Origin: Acidimicrobiales bacterium
Lineage (GTDB): Bacteria > Actinomycetota > Acidimicrobiia > Acidimicrobiales > Poriferisodalaceae
Direction: 5' to 3'
Length of the DNA stretch: 64,000 bases
Assembly: GCA_014239555.1 (NCBI GenBank)
Contig: JAAZYR010000002.1
Span: 222,357 to 286,356, forward strand
How positions within the stretch are numbered: position 1 is the stretch's first letter; every line of letters begins with the position of its first letter. Below, one piece after another: positions 41,506-50,474 of the stretch. The position numbers and the translations under genes were made by a program. The notes beneath the pieces were generated by a model. The model was not told where the DNA came from. It did no database searches and was given only the letters and a program-made list of their open reading frames with translations.

Positions 41506-42597
41506 TTAGTCGAAGTCGATCACTGTTCGAGCTCCGACGCGCTGACGCATCTGCTCGTATCCCTCGTTGATTTGTTCGAGGTGAATATGGCTCGAAATCA
41601 TTTCGTCCAACATCAATCGTCCATCAAGGTACATATCGATGTATCGAGGCATGTCAACGCGGAACGAGTTCGAGCCCATCATTGAGCCCTGGAGTCGCTT
41701 TTCCATCATGAAGACCTCGTAACCCGGGATCTCAATCTTCTCGCCGAAAGGCATCATGCCGACAATGACGGTGGTTCCACCCAATTTGGAAGCGGACCAT
41801 GCTTGTTCGCATGTGGCTTTCAGGCCGATGCATTCAAACGCATAATCGACACCACCTTTGGTCATTTCGTGAATCGCAGCGACTGCGTCTGTCTCGGCGC
41901 CATTTACTGTGTCCGTCGCTCCAACTGACCGCGCGGTTTCAAGTTTGTCGTCGGTTACATCGATAGAAATAATTCGACCGGCTCCGGCGATACGAGCACC
42001 TTGGACTGCTGAAAGACCGATGCCACCGGCCCCGAAAACAGCCACAGTCGACCCGGGCTCAATTTTCGCTGTCTTAAAGACTGCACCGACTCCCGTCGTG
42101 ACACCACATCCGATGAGCGCAGCTCGGTCTAATGGCATGTCCTCACGAATTTTTACGACAGCATTTTGGTGCACCAGCATTTCTTCAGCGAAACCGCCTA
42201 AACGTGCAAATTGAGCAACTGGGGTGCCGTCGCCTTTTGCCAACCGAGGAGTGACGTCATCAGCGCGACTAACGGCCGCGTTGTTTCGACAAAGGTTCGG
42301 TCGACCAGTCAGACACAGATCACAGTTTCCACAAAACACCGAGAGACAAGTGATGATGTGGTCACCAGGCTTCACGTAGGCAACGTCATCTCCGACAGCT
42401 TGGACGACACCGGCACTTTCGTGTCCCATGACGGCGGGCAACTGGGTTTGCCACGCAGCATCCATAAAGTGCAGGTCACTGTGGCACAGGCCGGCGTTAA
42501 CGACTTGCAGTAAGACCTCATTTGGGCCTGGTTTGTCTATCGAAATGTCTTCGATCTCTAATTCACCCGGAATTTGATTTAGAACGGCGGCCTTCAT
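41506..42597 (-). CDS. Zn-dependent alcohol dehydrogenase (class III-like MDR)
   Basis: 363 residues. Seen: LCHSDLHFMDAAWQTQLPAVMGHESAGVV (starts LCHSDLH, catalytic Cys38 and GHE at ~58), the four-Cys structural zinc loop CLSVFCGNCDLCLTGRPNLC (~83-102), SLDRAALIGCGVTTGVGAVFKT-like LDRAALIGCGVTTGVGAVFKT (~155), the Rossmann motif VAVFGAGGIGLSAVQGARIAGAG (starts VAVFGAG, ~183) and IISIDVTDDK with Asp that predicts NAD. Unlike the paralogue at 5869-6969 it keeps the structural zinc site. In this group NAD-dependent oxidation of formaldehyde adducts, benzyl or alkyl alcohols is known. Substrate unknown. SD AGGAGACAGG is just before the ATG, with a TTGACTACTGT-like promoter about 35 bases upstream. 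Confidence 0.9.
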   Translation of the reverse strand: MKAAVLNQIPGELEIEDISIDKPGPNEVLLQVVNAGLCHSDLHFMDAAWQTQLPAVMGHESAGVVQAVGDDVAYVKPGDHIITCLSVFCGNCDLCLTGRPNLCRNNAAVSRADDVTPRLAKGDGTPVAQFARLGGFAEEMLVHQNAVVKIREDMPLDRAALIGCGVTTGVGAVFKTAKIEPGSTVAVFGAGGIGLSAVQGARIAGAGRIISIDVTDDKLETARSVGATDTVNGAETDAVAAIHEMTKGGVDYAFECIGLKATCEQAWSASKLGGTTVIVGMMPFGEKIEIPGYEVFMMEKRLQGSMMGSNSFRVDMPRYIDMYLDGRLMLDEMISSHIHLEQINEGYEQMRQRVGARTVIDFD

Positions 42598-42696
42598 ATC
42601 CCCTGTCTCCTCTTGGAAGTGTGAACGGAACAGTAGTCAAGGGCGGGCTGCCCTGTCATTGGCCTTGGTCTGAAGCACCGAAACGTGGCGTTATTA

Positions 42697-43956
42697 CTAC
42701 CCGTTCATATCCGCGGACCGCCCCATAGCGAGAACTTCCCTATGGGTTAGTACCCACAAGGCAAGGGCGACCAGACCGGTGGAAGCCATTAGGACGACTG
42801 CACCCGAAGCTCCGATGCGTTCAGCTATCTCACCGAGCAGAAACGTCCCAATTGGCAGAGCTCCGATAGCCATGCTCAGAAGACCCATCGCCCGTCCACG
42901 CATATTGACGTCCACAGTCGTAAGGACCAGTGTTGATTGGGTAGCGGCAAAAAATCCGGACCCCATTGTCGCGAGAAACAATGCAAGTGCAGCCGCCGAC
43001 ACGGAGGTGCTCGTCGCAAACGGGATCAGCATGACCATGCCAAATCCGACACCACCTACATAAGCCAGCCCCCGACGTTTCGGTTCCCAGAGCCCAATAG
43101 TTAAAGATCCGACCATCATTCCGAATCCGGTCATGGCTGCAATAAGTCCGATCTGGCTGGGACTTGCTCCTACGCGATCTCCAATGCGTTGAACGGCTGG
43201 GAAATAGGCGAACAGGAAGAAGTTGGCGATAAAGGTGATGCCAAGGATGCTGCGAAGTCCTTTGTTTGTTCGAAAAAGTGACAAGCCGGCACGGAGCTCG
43301 TCAACGGTTGATGGCCTGCTTCGATGTTGCTCGGCTTGAGTCCCACTCGTTCGGGGGACCCAGTTGAGCGTTATGAGGCCCACTATCAAAAGGCCAGCGA
43401 CTACGAGGAACCCCTCCCCCACACCGAAACTTTGCGCAACGCTTCCGCCTATGAGGTTGCCTACGGCGACGCCGGTGGCGAGCGCAAACGATTCGTATGC
43501 CATGGCATTATCCAGCCTCTGGTTACCCACTAGTTCAAACACCAGTGCGCGGCGGCTGGTCATGTCGCCAACCCAGCCAACACCTGCTAGGAGTAAAAAC
43601 GGGTAGATGACCCAAAGCTGCAGTGAGTTCTTAAGTTCCAACCCGCCGACGATGACCACTACGGGCACCAGGACTGCGAGTTGCCAGCGAACGGTTTGCA
43701 GCCGGTCAAAGCGGTCTGAGACAACTCCACCAATGGCGCCTCCCAAAAGAAGTGGAGCCCACATTGTTGTGCCGGTGAGTTGGACCATGCGGGGTGAGTC
43801 GGTTATGTCGTTTACCCAATACGCCGACAAAAAGGCGATTCCCCACCGCGCCCAATGCCAGCACATTCCAGCGAATAGCAGTGGGAGGAACCCTTGAACA
43901 GCTAGGGCGCTCCGATCGCGACGTGATCCCGGTTTCGTCGCGCTCGGTTCAAGCAT
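42697..43956 (-). CDS. MFS transporter (MFS_3 / EntS-like)
   Basis: 419 residues with about 12 hydrophobic segments, inner membrane. Seen: LPLLFAGMCWHWARWGIAFLSAYWVNDIT (starts LPLLFAG, ~25), the GGAIGGVVSDRFDRLQTVRWQLAVL motif A region (~72, starts GGAIGG), RALVFELVGNQRLDNAMAYESFALATGVAVGNLIGGSVAQSFGVG (from ~135), and VDVNMRGRAMGLLSMAIGALPIGTFLLGEIAERIGA near the end (starts VDVNMRGR, ~348). Same family as 16594-17847 but only distantly similar. Substrate unknown. ATG 43956 is 6 bases after a TAGGCT box on the minus strand, so it is apparently leaderless. Divergent from the tartrate dehydrogenase-like gene. Confidence 0.85.
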   Translation of the reverse strand: MLEPSATKPGSRRDRSALAVQGFLPLLFAGMCWHWARWGIAFLSAYWVNDITDSPRMVQLTGTTMWAPLLLGGAIGGVVSDRFDRLQTVRWQLAVLVPVVVIVGGLELKNSLQLWVIYPFLLLAGVGWVGDMTSRRALVFELVGNQRLDNAMAYESFALATGVAVGNLIGGSVAQSFGVGEGFLVVAGLLIVGLITLNWVPRTSGTQAEQHRSRPSTVDELRAGLSLFRTNKGLRSILGITFIANFFLFAYFPAVQRIGDRVGASPSQIGLIAAMTGFGMMVGSLTIGLWEPKRRGLAYVGGVGFGMVMLIPFATSTSVSAAALALFLATMGSGFFAATQSTLVLTTVDVNMRGRAMGLLSMAIGALPIGTFLLGEIAERIGASGAVVLMASTGLVALALWVLTHREVLAMGRSADMNG

Positions 43957-43962
43957 CGCCGG

Positions 43963-43968
43963 AGCCTA
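43963..43968 (-). promoter_or_regulatory. -10 box (TAGGCT) of a leaderless promoter for the MFS gene
   Basis: On the minus strand, TAGGCT is followed by CCGGCG (6 bases) and ATG 43956. No SD is present. Confidence 0.5.
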
Positions 43969-44084
43969 CGACTCATATCGATGCAATGCTGCGTACTCGC
44001 TAACCGCGTCTACGATCGTTTTACTTAGCGATGGAGGATTGGTGCTCCCGAGCTACCGCAGCACGCCTTACAAGATTCCTGTAG

Positions 44085-44100
44085 CAGTCCACGTGGACTG
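44085..44100. promoter_or_regulatory. Perfect 16-base palindrome CAGTCCACGTGGACTG, operator candidate
   Basis: The 16 bases are fully self-complementary. The site lies in the 192-base divergent region, 48 bases before the start of the tartrate dehydrogenase-like gene and 129 bases from the MFS start codon. It is likely a transcription-factor binding site for the 44149-46310 genes. No regulator gene is adjacent. Confidence 0.5.
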
Positions 44101-44148
44101 TGTTCTCATTGTGGAAGACCTCGTTGCGGCGGTGTGGAAACCTAGGGC

Positions 44149-45198
44149 ATGACGACTTCCACTCGGGTTTGTGTTATTCCGGGCGACGACGCAGCGCCAG
44201 AGGCGATGCAGGCTTCGCTGCGAGTACTCGCTTGCTTGGACCTGCCCATTGAATGGGACCATGTACTGCCAGGTCGTGAGCTATCAAAAATAGACATTGC
44301 AGAGCGCGAAACTGTTGTGCATAGTCAAATTGATGCCGCCGACACTGTGTTGTTCGGGGCAACAAATGGGACAACACCCGGTGCGCGATACATGCGTTGG
44401 GGCAAACTGACTTTTGCCAATGTTCGACCAATCCGATGGCGCCCCGGTTTTCGATCGCCGCTGAAAGACGCCGAAGAAATTGATTACGTCATCGTCCGAG
44501 AGAACCTTGAGGACATGTACGTCGGCGTCATGGGCGAAGCTAGAGATTTAATTAATGCAGGCCTCACTGATGCCAGGTCGCGTCTACCGGCAGGAGCCGA
44601 AGACGGCAGGTTCGCAGCGAAGATCATCACTCGGCCGGGCACTGAGCAAGTCGCACGTTTTGCTTGTGAACTAGCACTCCAAAGGAGCGCAAAACTAACG
44701 GTCTCAGCAAAGACCAACATGCTTCCTGCGACAGATCGGTGGTTCTGTGAGATCGTCCAGGAGATAGCTCAGGAGTATCCCGGGTTGCAATACGAGGAGT
44801 TCATTATTGATGATATGGCTCACCGGTTGGTGATACGACCACACGACGTCGACGTTCTACTTTTGCCCAACCTTTATGGTGATGTTCTCTCTGATTTAGG
44901 GGCTGGGACCATCGGTGGGATGGGACTCGCGCCATCTGGATGCTACGGAAACGAATTCGCTTATTTCGAATCCGCCCACGGAACTGCACCTGACATCGCG
45001 GGTAAGGGAATCATCAATCCAACTGCGACTTTGTTGTCGGCAGCGATGATGCTCCGCTACTTAAATCTCAATAGCGCTGCTGATCGTCTAAACAATGCCA
45101 TTGGAGACGTCTATCTCTCCGGGTCTGTTCTGACTCCAGACCAGGGTGGTGACGCTGGAACCGAAAAATTTGCTGATGCTGTGATCGGAGCACTGTGA
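44149..45198 (+). CDS. Isocitrate/isopropylmalate dehydrogenase family (tartrate dehydrogenase-like)
   Basis: 349 residues, the length of the IPMDH/tartrate dehydrogenase group. Seen: CVIPGDDAAPEAMQASLRVL (~8, 'GDG.gpe' variant), TVLFGATNGTTPGARYMRWG (~67), FANVRPIRWRPGF (~90), YVIVRENLEDMYVGVMGEARDL (~113, starts YVIVREN), VSAKTNMLPATDRWF (Lys of the KTN motif, ~185), LLPNLYGDVLSDLGAGTIGGMGLAPSG (metal-binding Asp, ~238; starts LLPNLYGD) and FESAHGTAPDIAGKGIINPTA (~275). It oxidatively decarboxylates a 2-hydroxy acid such as D-malate or tartrate with NAD. The downstream Ldh2-type gene overlaps by 4 bases (GTGA). Confidence 0.88.
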   Translation: MTTSTRVCVIPGDDAAPEAMQASLRVLACLDLPIEWDHVLPGRELSKIDIAERETVVHSQIDAADTVLFGATNGTTPGARYMRWGKLTFANVRPIRWRPGFRSPLKDAEEIDYVIVRENLEDMYVGVMGEARDLINAGLTDARSRLPAGAEDGRFAAKIITRPGTEQVARFACELALQRSAKLTVSAKTNMLPATDRWFCEIVQEIAQEYPGLQYEEFIIDDMAHRLVIRPHDVDVLLLPNLYGDVLSDLGAGTIGGMGLAPSGCYGNEFAYFESAHGTAPDIAGKGIINPTATLLSAAMMLRYLNLNSAADRLNNAIGDVYLSGSVLTPDQGGDAGTEKFADAVIGAL

Positions 45199-46310
45199 CT
45201 AACACTGATGACCATTCGCCTCGAGGGATTCCCGACGATCGTCCCAGCGGCGATCAGCCAGAGGGTCCGGTCGCTTTTCGTTTGGAGCAGCTCCGCCCAT
45301 GGGGGATCGCTGCCTATGAGGCAGCCGGCATGTCCGCTCTGGACGCAACAACGGTGGTCGACAACCAATTGTGGTCTGACTTGCGTGGTGTCGATACCCA
45401 CGGTTTTCAGAGAGTGAGTTGGTATATCAACTGGTTCCGCGACGGATCGACCGATCCCGAAGCACAGCTAAATATCGTGCAAGAAACACCGGCAGTCGTT
45501 GTGGGGGACGGCAATCATGGACTCGGACAGCTAGTGATTACCCGGTTCATGGAGCATTTAATAGAGGTGGCTTCCCAGAGCGGAATGGTCGCCGGCGTAA
45601 TCCGCAATTCCAACGATTGGGGATGCGGCGCGAATTACCCCTACCGAGCGGCTCAAGCTGGATTTGTTTGCTTTGGCACTACGACCAGCGTTCCGAACCT
45701 CGCACCGTTCGGAAGTAGGAGAAAATTATTCGGAAACAACCCCATTGTGTGGACGTTCCCGAGACGGGATCATGCGCCGATCGTTCTTGACATGGCGATG
45801 ACCCCGGTCGCCTTGGGAAAAGTGCTGCGAGCTCGTTCAGAAGGCACAGAGATTCCCGAGGCGTGGGGTTTTCTTGACAGGGAGGGAAATCCCACGGTGG
45901 ATCCCGATGTAGCAATGAAGGGCATCGTGCCTGCCATTGGTGGCTACAAAGGGATCGGAATGATTACCGCTTCCAATGTCTTAGCTGGGATTCTTTCAGG
46001 TTCGGCTCATAGCGGCGACGTCGCTGTCGGTCATAGGGGACAGTTTTTTCTGCTTATGGATCCCGGCATCTTCAGAGATCGCGACGAGTACTACGACGAC
46101 ATCGAAGACATGGTTGACCAAATTCGTGCTGCCGGAGAAGAAGATGCTTTACCAGGTCAGCAGGTATACCTCCCTGGTGAGATAGAGCAACAATCTATGG
46201 ATCGTCGAACGCTTGACGGGGTTGTCTCGTACCCGGGTTCGGTGGTTAGAGCACTTCGCAAAATAGGCGACGAAGTGGGCGTGTCTTTTCAGTGTGATCC
46301 TGTGATTTAG
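45195..46310 (+). CDS. Ldh2-family (malate/L-lactate/ureidoglycolate dehydrogenase-like) oxidoreductase
   Basis: 371 residues, NTD-type dehydrogenase. Seen: an acidic leader of ~27 residues, LEQLRPWGIAAYEAAGMSALDATTVVDNQLWSDLRGVDTHGFQRV (described by ends, ~32-76; RGVDTHG holds the substrate His), VVVGDGNHGLGQLVITRFMEHL (starts VVVGDGN, ~100), RNSNDWGCGANYPYRAAQAGFVCFGTT (~138, starts RNSNDWG), the cofactor region APFGSRRKLFGNNPIVWTFPRRDHAPIVLDMAMT (~172) and YKGIGMITASNVLAGILSGSA (~252). The family reduces or oxidises 2-oxo/2-hydroxy acids and imines with NAD(P). GTG 45195 shares GTGA with the stop of the preceding gene. Substrate unknown. Confidence 0.87.
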   Translation: MTNTDDHSPRGIPDDRPSGDQPEGPVAFRLEQLRPWGIAAYEAAGMSALDATTVVDNQLWSDLRGVDTHGFQRVSWYINWFRDGSTDPEAQLNIVQETPAVVVGDGNHGLGQLVITRFMEHLIEVASQSGMVAGVIRNSNDWGCGANYPYRAAQAGFVCFGTTTSVPNLAPFGSRRKLFGNNPIVWTFPRRDHAPIVLDMAMTPVALGKVLRARSEGTEIPEAWGFLDREGNPTVDPDVAMKGIVPAIGGYKGIGMITASNVLAGILSGSAHSGDVAVGHRGQFFLLMDPGIFRDRDEYYDDIEDMVDQIRAAGEEDALPGQQVYLPGEIEQQSMDRRTLDGVVSYPGSVVRALRKIGDEVGVSFQCDPVI

Positions 46311-46316
46311 GTTTCA

Positions 46317-46331
46317 GGAGGTGGATCCTCC
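46317..46331. terminator. Short hairpin at a convergent junction
   Basis: GGAGG and CCTCC pair around TGGAT in the 31-base gap between the Ldh2-like gene and the opposing ThDP gene. It is short and has no T-run, so it is a weak candidate for a shared terminator. Confidence 0.28.
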
Positions 46332-46341
46332 CAACGCGGGC

Positions 46342-47988
46342 TTATTGCTCTTTTTGAGAGCGTTGGTGGGCAGGCAGAGGAAGTTGAATAGGAGCTAGAA
46401 CATTCATATCGATATCAAGAAGGCTCGGACCTTGACGTTCAAGGGCCCTTGCCAAGGCTGGTTCGAATTCCTCAAGTCCATCAACTCTCTCGGCGTCGAC
46501 TCCCATGCCCTCCGCAACTTTGACGAAATCGATGGTTGGCAACTCTGTGCCGTGTTTACGCCCCAGAACGCTGTCTTGGATTATGCGCAATATGTTGTAG
46601 CCGGAGTCGTTAAAAACTAGAACGATCACTGGAATTTGGTGTTCCGCGCAAGCAGACAATTCTCCAATAGACAATTGGAGACCACCGTCACCTTGCACAA
46701 TGAGGGTGTGGTGTCCGCTTCCTATTGCTGCGCCCATACCAAGGGGTAATCCTGGCCCGATCGCCACGGCTGCCGGGCGGACGGAGGTCCGACTTCGAAC
46801 AATCGGAAGCAAACGGTTGCCCCATGTGTAGTTAGGCACGGTTGAGTCGCGCACAATCGGGGAATCCTCAGGAAGTAACTGCCGGATGATCGAAACAATT
46901 TGACTGTGATCTGAGCCGATCTCTTCGCGAACCGCTTGCTCATCGGATGCTCGTATTTTGAGGCAACGGTCCACGAACTGAGCATCGACATTGCCCTCGT
47001 TGATTCGTTCGAGCAAGCCCTCGAGGCCGAGTTTGGCATCTCCAACTACGGCTACAGCGGCAGGATAGTTGCGCCCTATGACTTCAGGGTCGACGTCGAC
47101 ATGCACGAGCTTTTCGGGCATGGGGAGACTCCAGACACGCGTGGCGTAGTTCTGGAACCGCGTACCTACTGCAAGCACCGCGTCCGCTTCTTCAAAAATT
47201 TCCAGACCTGACAACCGGTCGGTACGAAACCCCAGGCTGAGGGGATGCGTTTCGGAAATAGATCCCCTTCCTTCAATTGTCGTGACCACCGGGGCGCCGA
47301 GCCGTTCCGCGAAAGCAGTCAATTCTTGTCCTGCGCCTGAAATATTGACTCCGCCGCCCGCCCAAATAACTGGACGTTCGGCAGTTCGCAGTATTTCCGC
47401 CGCTTGATCCAACAGGGTTTCGTCGGGTGCTACACGCTCAGTTTTCGATGAACCAACGACCTCGATATCAGTTGTTCGATATTGAAGGTCGATCGGAATT
47501 TCTATCGCGCCTGGTTGCGGGCGGCCACGACGGATATCGTCTGCCACTCGTGCGAGTTCCCTGCTGATGTCCTCGGTGTAGCGAACAGAGGCAACCGATC
47601 TGCACACTGTGTTGAGCATCTCGGGTTGTTTTTCGTTTTCATGGAGAAAGCCCTTGCCTTTGCCACGGAATCGGGACTCGATCTGTCCGGTGATCATCAT
47701 GACCCGCGAGGAGACAAATGCGGCTTCGTAGATTCCGGGCACGGCATTGACTGCGCCAGGCCCTGTCGATGTTAGAAGTACCCCTAACTCGCCAGTAACG
47801 CGCGAATAGGCGTCAGCAGCATGGGCTGCAGCTTGTTCGTGACGAACGTTAATTACTTGGATATCTGGGTGGAGCGAGAGGGCGTCGTAGATGGGCAAAT
47901 TGTGAACACTCACAATTCCAAAAACGTGTTTCACGCCTATAGCAGAGAGCGTCTCAGCGACAGCTTGGCCGCCAGTCATCATCGTCAT
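46342..47988 (-). CDS. Thiamine diphosphate-dependent enzyme, acetolactate synthase large-subunit-like
   Basis: 548 residues. Seen: GGQAVAETLSAIGVKHVFGIVSVHNLPIYDAL (from ~5), VINVRHEQAAAHAADAYSR with the activating Glu (~44-62), TSTGPGAVNAVPGIYEAAF (~72), a middle Rossmann-like domain (AERPVIWAGGGVNISGAGQEL, ~208) and the C-terminal ThDP motif VQGDGGLQLSIGELSACAEHQIPVIVLVFNDSGYN (from GDG at ~438 to N at ~470). In this superfamily (acetolactate synthase, benzoylformate decarboxylase, oxalyl-CoA decarboxylase, sulfoacetaldehyde acetyltransferase) substrate specificity is not visible. The frame can start at GTG 47997, but ATG 47988 lies 9 bases after a TACCGT box, near-leaderless. Confidence 0.86.
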   Translation of the reverse strand: MTMMTGGQAVAETLSAIGVKHVFGIVSVHNLPIYDALSLHPDIQVINVRHEQAAAHAADAYSRVTGELGVLLTSTGPGAVNAVPGIYEAAFVSSRVMMITGQIESRFRGKGKGFLHENEKQPEMLNTVCRSVASVRYTEDISRELARVADDIRRGRPQPGAIEIPIDLQYRTTDIEVVGSSKTERVAPDETLLDQAAEILRTAERPVIWAGGGVNISGAGQELTAFAERLGAPVVTTIEGRGSISETHPLSLGFRTDRLSGLEIFEEADAVLAVGTRFQNYATRVWSLPMPEKLVHVDVDPEVIGRNYPAAVAVVGDAKLGLEGLLERINEGNVDAQFVDRCLKIRASDEQAVREEIGSDHSQIVSIIRQLLPEDSPIVRDSTVPNYTWGNRLLPIVRSRTSVRPAAVAIGPGLPLGMGAAIGSGHHTLIVQGDGGLQLSIGELSACAEHQIPVIVLVFNDSGYNILRIIQDSVLGRKHGTELPTIDFVKVAEGMGVDAERVDGLEEFEPALARALERQGPSLLDIDMNVLAPIQLPLPAHQRSQKEQ

Positions 47989-48022
47989 AGTGGGCACACG
48001 GTAGCTTCCGCTCGCATGTCTT

Positions 48023-49528
48023 TCAGGACACGAGGAGCGTGTCGGCTATCGACTTCAATCGTTGTTCAGAATGCGTAGATGCTGGGTCGATGCCGTAGTG
48101 CACGTGGGCGCTGCGGTATCGGCCATCGATCCAACGAACGGAAACGTTGTTGGCGCCCATAAGCGCTGGGTGTTTGACCCCGCACGCGAATGACAACCGC
48201 AAAAGTTCGCGACGGAGGCCCGAGACATAGTTAGCTAACCGCACCCCCTTGTCAGTCGGGTCAAGACCCCTTTGGAGCCATTGGGATTGGGTTGCTACGC
48301 CCGTAGGGCAATGACCTGTGTGGCATTTCTGTGCTTGCAGGCATCCAATCGCAAGCATGGCCTCGCGTCCAACATTCACTATGTCCACGCCCAAGGCCAT
48401 TGCCGTAGCAGCTTGGGCGGGGAGCCCAAGCCTGCCTGCGCCCATGAATACGACCGCGTCGGTTAACCCAACTTCAGCGAAAGCGTTGTAGGCCACCGCA
48501 AAAGCTTCCCAGAACGGGAGAGCTACGTGGTCTGAGAAAACTAACGGCCCAGCACCTGTGCCTCCCTCGCCTCCATCAATATTGATGAAGTCGGGGCCGC
48601 AGCCACTTTCGGCCATGTGTCGCGCTAGGTGCGTCCAGAAATCGGCTTGCCCAACGGCGGATTTGATGCCGACAGGCAATCCGGTGCTCTCTGCTAGTTC
48701 CTCCACGAACGCGACGAGGCTCACGACGTCAGAAAAGGCTGAATGCCCACCGGGGCTTTCAACGTCTATTCCTCGAGAAACACCGCGAGCCTCAGCTATC
48801 TCAGCGGTCACTTTGGCCGCGGGTAGTAATCCACCCATCCCAGGTTTGGCGCCTTGGCTCAGTTTGATTTCGATCGCTCGAACAGGAGCAGATGTAACTG
48901 TTTTGAGGAACGTGTCTAGGCAAAAGTTTCCCTCATCGTCGCGGCATCCGAAGTATCCGGTGCCAAACTGAAAAATCAGTTCCCCGCCATGAAGGTGGTG
49001 TTCAGCTATGCCACCTTCACCAGTGTTGTGAAGACAGCCGTCGATCGCGGCACCGCGATTGAGTGCTTGAACAGCCGCTCCTGAGAGCGACCCGTAGCTC
49101 ATTCCTGACAAGTTCACTACTGACTGCGGGCGGAAGGCACCCGGGCGGCTTCGCCATTGGCCCAGAACTTTGGTGCACTGGATAGGGGCCAAAGCCGGGA
49201 CCGAGTCGAGAATTGGGAAGGACGAGTGGAGAAAAGCAACGCGGTTTGCCTCTGTCAGATCATCGTCAGTACCGAAACCAAAATATGAGTTCTCGTTCTT
49301 GGCCGTCGCATACACCCATCGTCGTTCATCGCGACTAAAAGGTTTCTCTTCGTCGTTATCGGCTACGACATATTGACGGAGCTCGGGACCAATCCGTTCA
49401 ATCAGATACCTCAAGTGACCGATCACTGGAAAGTTGCGCAATATGGCGTGGCGACGTTGAAGAAGGTCATATAGGGCGACACCAAAGAGCGCCGCCGCAA
49501 GAATCACTACCCAAAACCACCAAGCCAT
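48023..49528 (-). CDS. FMN-binding glutamate synthase-family protein (membrane-anchored)
   Basis: 501 residues. An N-terminal transmembrane segment (WWFWVVILAAALFGVALYDLL, described by its ends, ~3-23) precedes the FMN/TIM-barrel glutamate synthase domain: FPILDSVPALAPIQ, RPQSVVNLSGMSYGSLSGAA (~132; typical 'gmSfGslS..a'), NTGEGGIAEHHLHGGELIFQFGTG (~170, starts NTGEGG), KLSQGAKPGMGGLLPAAKVTAEIA (~218), ESPGGHSAFSD, INIDGGEGGTGAGPLVFSDH (~322) and the 3Fe-4S-like cysteine cluster CLQAQKCHTGHCPTGVATQ (~412). These stand-alone domains may make glutamate or serve in other electron transfer reactions; the role is not established. ATG 49528 is 7 bases after a TAGCGT box, so it is apparently leaderless. 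Confidence 0.88.
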   Translation of the reverse strand: MAWWFWVVILAAALFGVALYDLLQRRHAILRNFPVIGHLRYLIERIGPELRQYVVADNDEEKPFSRDERRWVYATAKNENSYFGFGTDDDLTEANRVAFLHSSFPILDSVPALAPIQCTKVLGQWRSRPGAFRPQSVVNLSGMSYGSLSGAAVQALNRGAAIDGCLHNTGEGGIAEHHLHGGELIFQFGTGYFGCRDDEGNFCLDTFLKTVTSAPVRAIEIKLSQGAKPGMGGLLPAAKVTAEIAEARGVSRGIDVESPGGHSAFSDVVSLVAFVEELAESTGLPVGIKSAVGQADFWTHLARHMAESGCGPDFINIDGGEGGTGAGPLVFSDHVALPFWEAFAVAYNAFAEVGLTDAVVFMGAGRLGLPAQAATAMALGVDIVNVGREAMLAIGCLQAQKCHTGHCPTGVATQSQWLQRGLDPTDKGVRLANYVSGLRRELLRLSFACGVKHPALMGANNVSVRWIDGRYRSAHVHYGIDPASTHSEQRLKSIADTLLVS

Positions 49529-49535
49529 GTCCTTG

Positions 49536-49541
49536 ACGCTA
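49536..49541 (-). promoter_or_regulatory. -10 box (TAGCGT) of a leaderless promoter for the glutamate synthase-like gene
   Basis: TAGCGT, then CAAGGAC (7 bases), then ATG 49528. The AAGGA in the spacer could alternatively serve as an SD only if transcription begins further upstream. Confidence 0.42.
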
Positions 49542-49559
49542 GCCGTGTGGCGAAGCGGT

Positions 49560-50474
49560 TCAATCCGAGTTTGCGCCGCATATCACTAGGACACCATGCT
49601 CATCCGCCGATAGAGCAATCTTGCCTGACAGCAGTCCGGCAAAGCCAGTTGCTGCTGCGGGCTCAGATGGAACCCCGAATTCAGTTGCGAGCACCACTTG
49701 GGCCGCTGCTGTTTCTTGGTCGCTTACGACAACGCTTTCCGCTCGCGCAGATACGAGTGCGTTCCACCCCAGACCTCCGATCCGGCGAGCGCCAAGAGAG
49801 TCTGCAGCGAGTCCTGATACTTCAATATCAACGGGTTCGCCTGCGGCTCGAGCTTTGGCCCAAGTTTGGGTCCCTTCGGTTTCGACCGCGATTAGACGCT
49901 TGCTGGTCCCCCACCAGGTTGCTAGCCCACCCGCGAGACCACCGCCTCCACAAGCCACAATCACCGTTGTCGCATCTGGTACCTGGGCATCTATTTCCAG
50001 AGCAATAGTTCCGGCACCCGAGACGACTTCCGCTTGGTCATATGCGTGTAGTTCGACACAATTACGGCTCTCTGTGAACTGACGTGCTGCGGAGAGGGCA
50101 TCTTGGTATTCACGTCCGGTCACATGTACCTGTGCATCGTATGACTTGAGCTTTTCGAGTTTACGCGAAGAGATAACCGACGGAACGAAGATATTGGCTG
50201 GGTACTGAAGTCTTTCAGCAGCCCAAGCGACCGCCGCTCCATGATTTCCCCCGGAAGCCGCGACCACCCCCTCGGAAGCAACTTCTGCGCAGAGCAAAGC
50301 ATTCATTGCACCTCTCGCCTTAAACGATCCGCTGTGTTGAAGATTTTCGAGCTTAAGGGTCAGGCGGTGAGGCAACCCCAATGCCTCACCGTGGAGTGGC
50401 AGGACCGGTGTGTCGACGATACGACCGTTGAGTCGCTGAGCGGCATTAGCGATCGCGTCTCTATCTAATTTCAC
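49560..50474 (-). CDS. PLP-dependent threonine/serine dehydratase-like enzyme (fold type II)
   Basis: 304 residues. Seen: [38 protein letters not shown] with the PLP-binding Lys52 in [28 protein letters not shown] (~73; 'SGGNHg'), [25 protein letters not shown] (~92, starts PANIFVP), the phosphate-binding glycine loop [18 protein letters not shown] (~171), and an end with VICGANSD where serine/threonine dehydratases have '.GN'. Members dehydrate threonine, serine, hydroxyaspartate or act as racemases. The C-terminal regulatory ACT domain of biosynthetic IlvA is absent, so it is a catabolic type. GTG 50474 shares GTGA with the stop of the HpaB-like gene, indicating coupling. Confidence 0.87.
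   Translation of the reverse strand: MKLDRDAIANAAQRLNGRIVDTPVLPLHGEALGLPHRLTLKLENLQHSGSFKARGAMNALLCAEVASEGVVAASGGNHGAAVAWAAERLQYPANIFVPSVISSRKLEKLKSYDAQVHVTGREYQDALSAARQFTESRNCVELHAYDQAEVVSGAGTIALEIDAQVPDATTVIVACGGGGLAGGLATWWGTSKRLIAVETEGTQTWAKARAAGEPVDIEVSGLAADSLGARRIGGLGWNALVSARAESVVVSDQETAAAQVVLATEFGVPSEPAAATGFAGLLSGKIALSADEHGVLVICGANSD

Noticed and set aside
49547..50082. Two long plus-strand open frames
   Set aside because: Both are antisense shadows of the PLP dehydratase gene (49560-50474) and have Arg/Leu- or Ser/Pro/Ala-biased composition.
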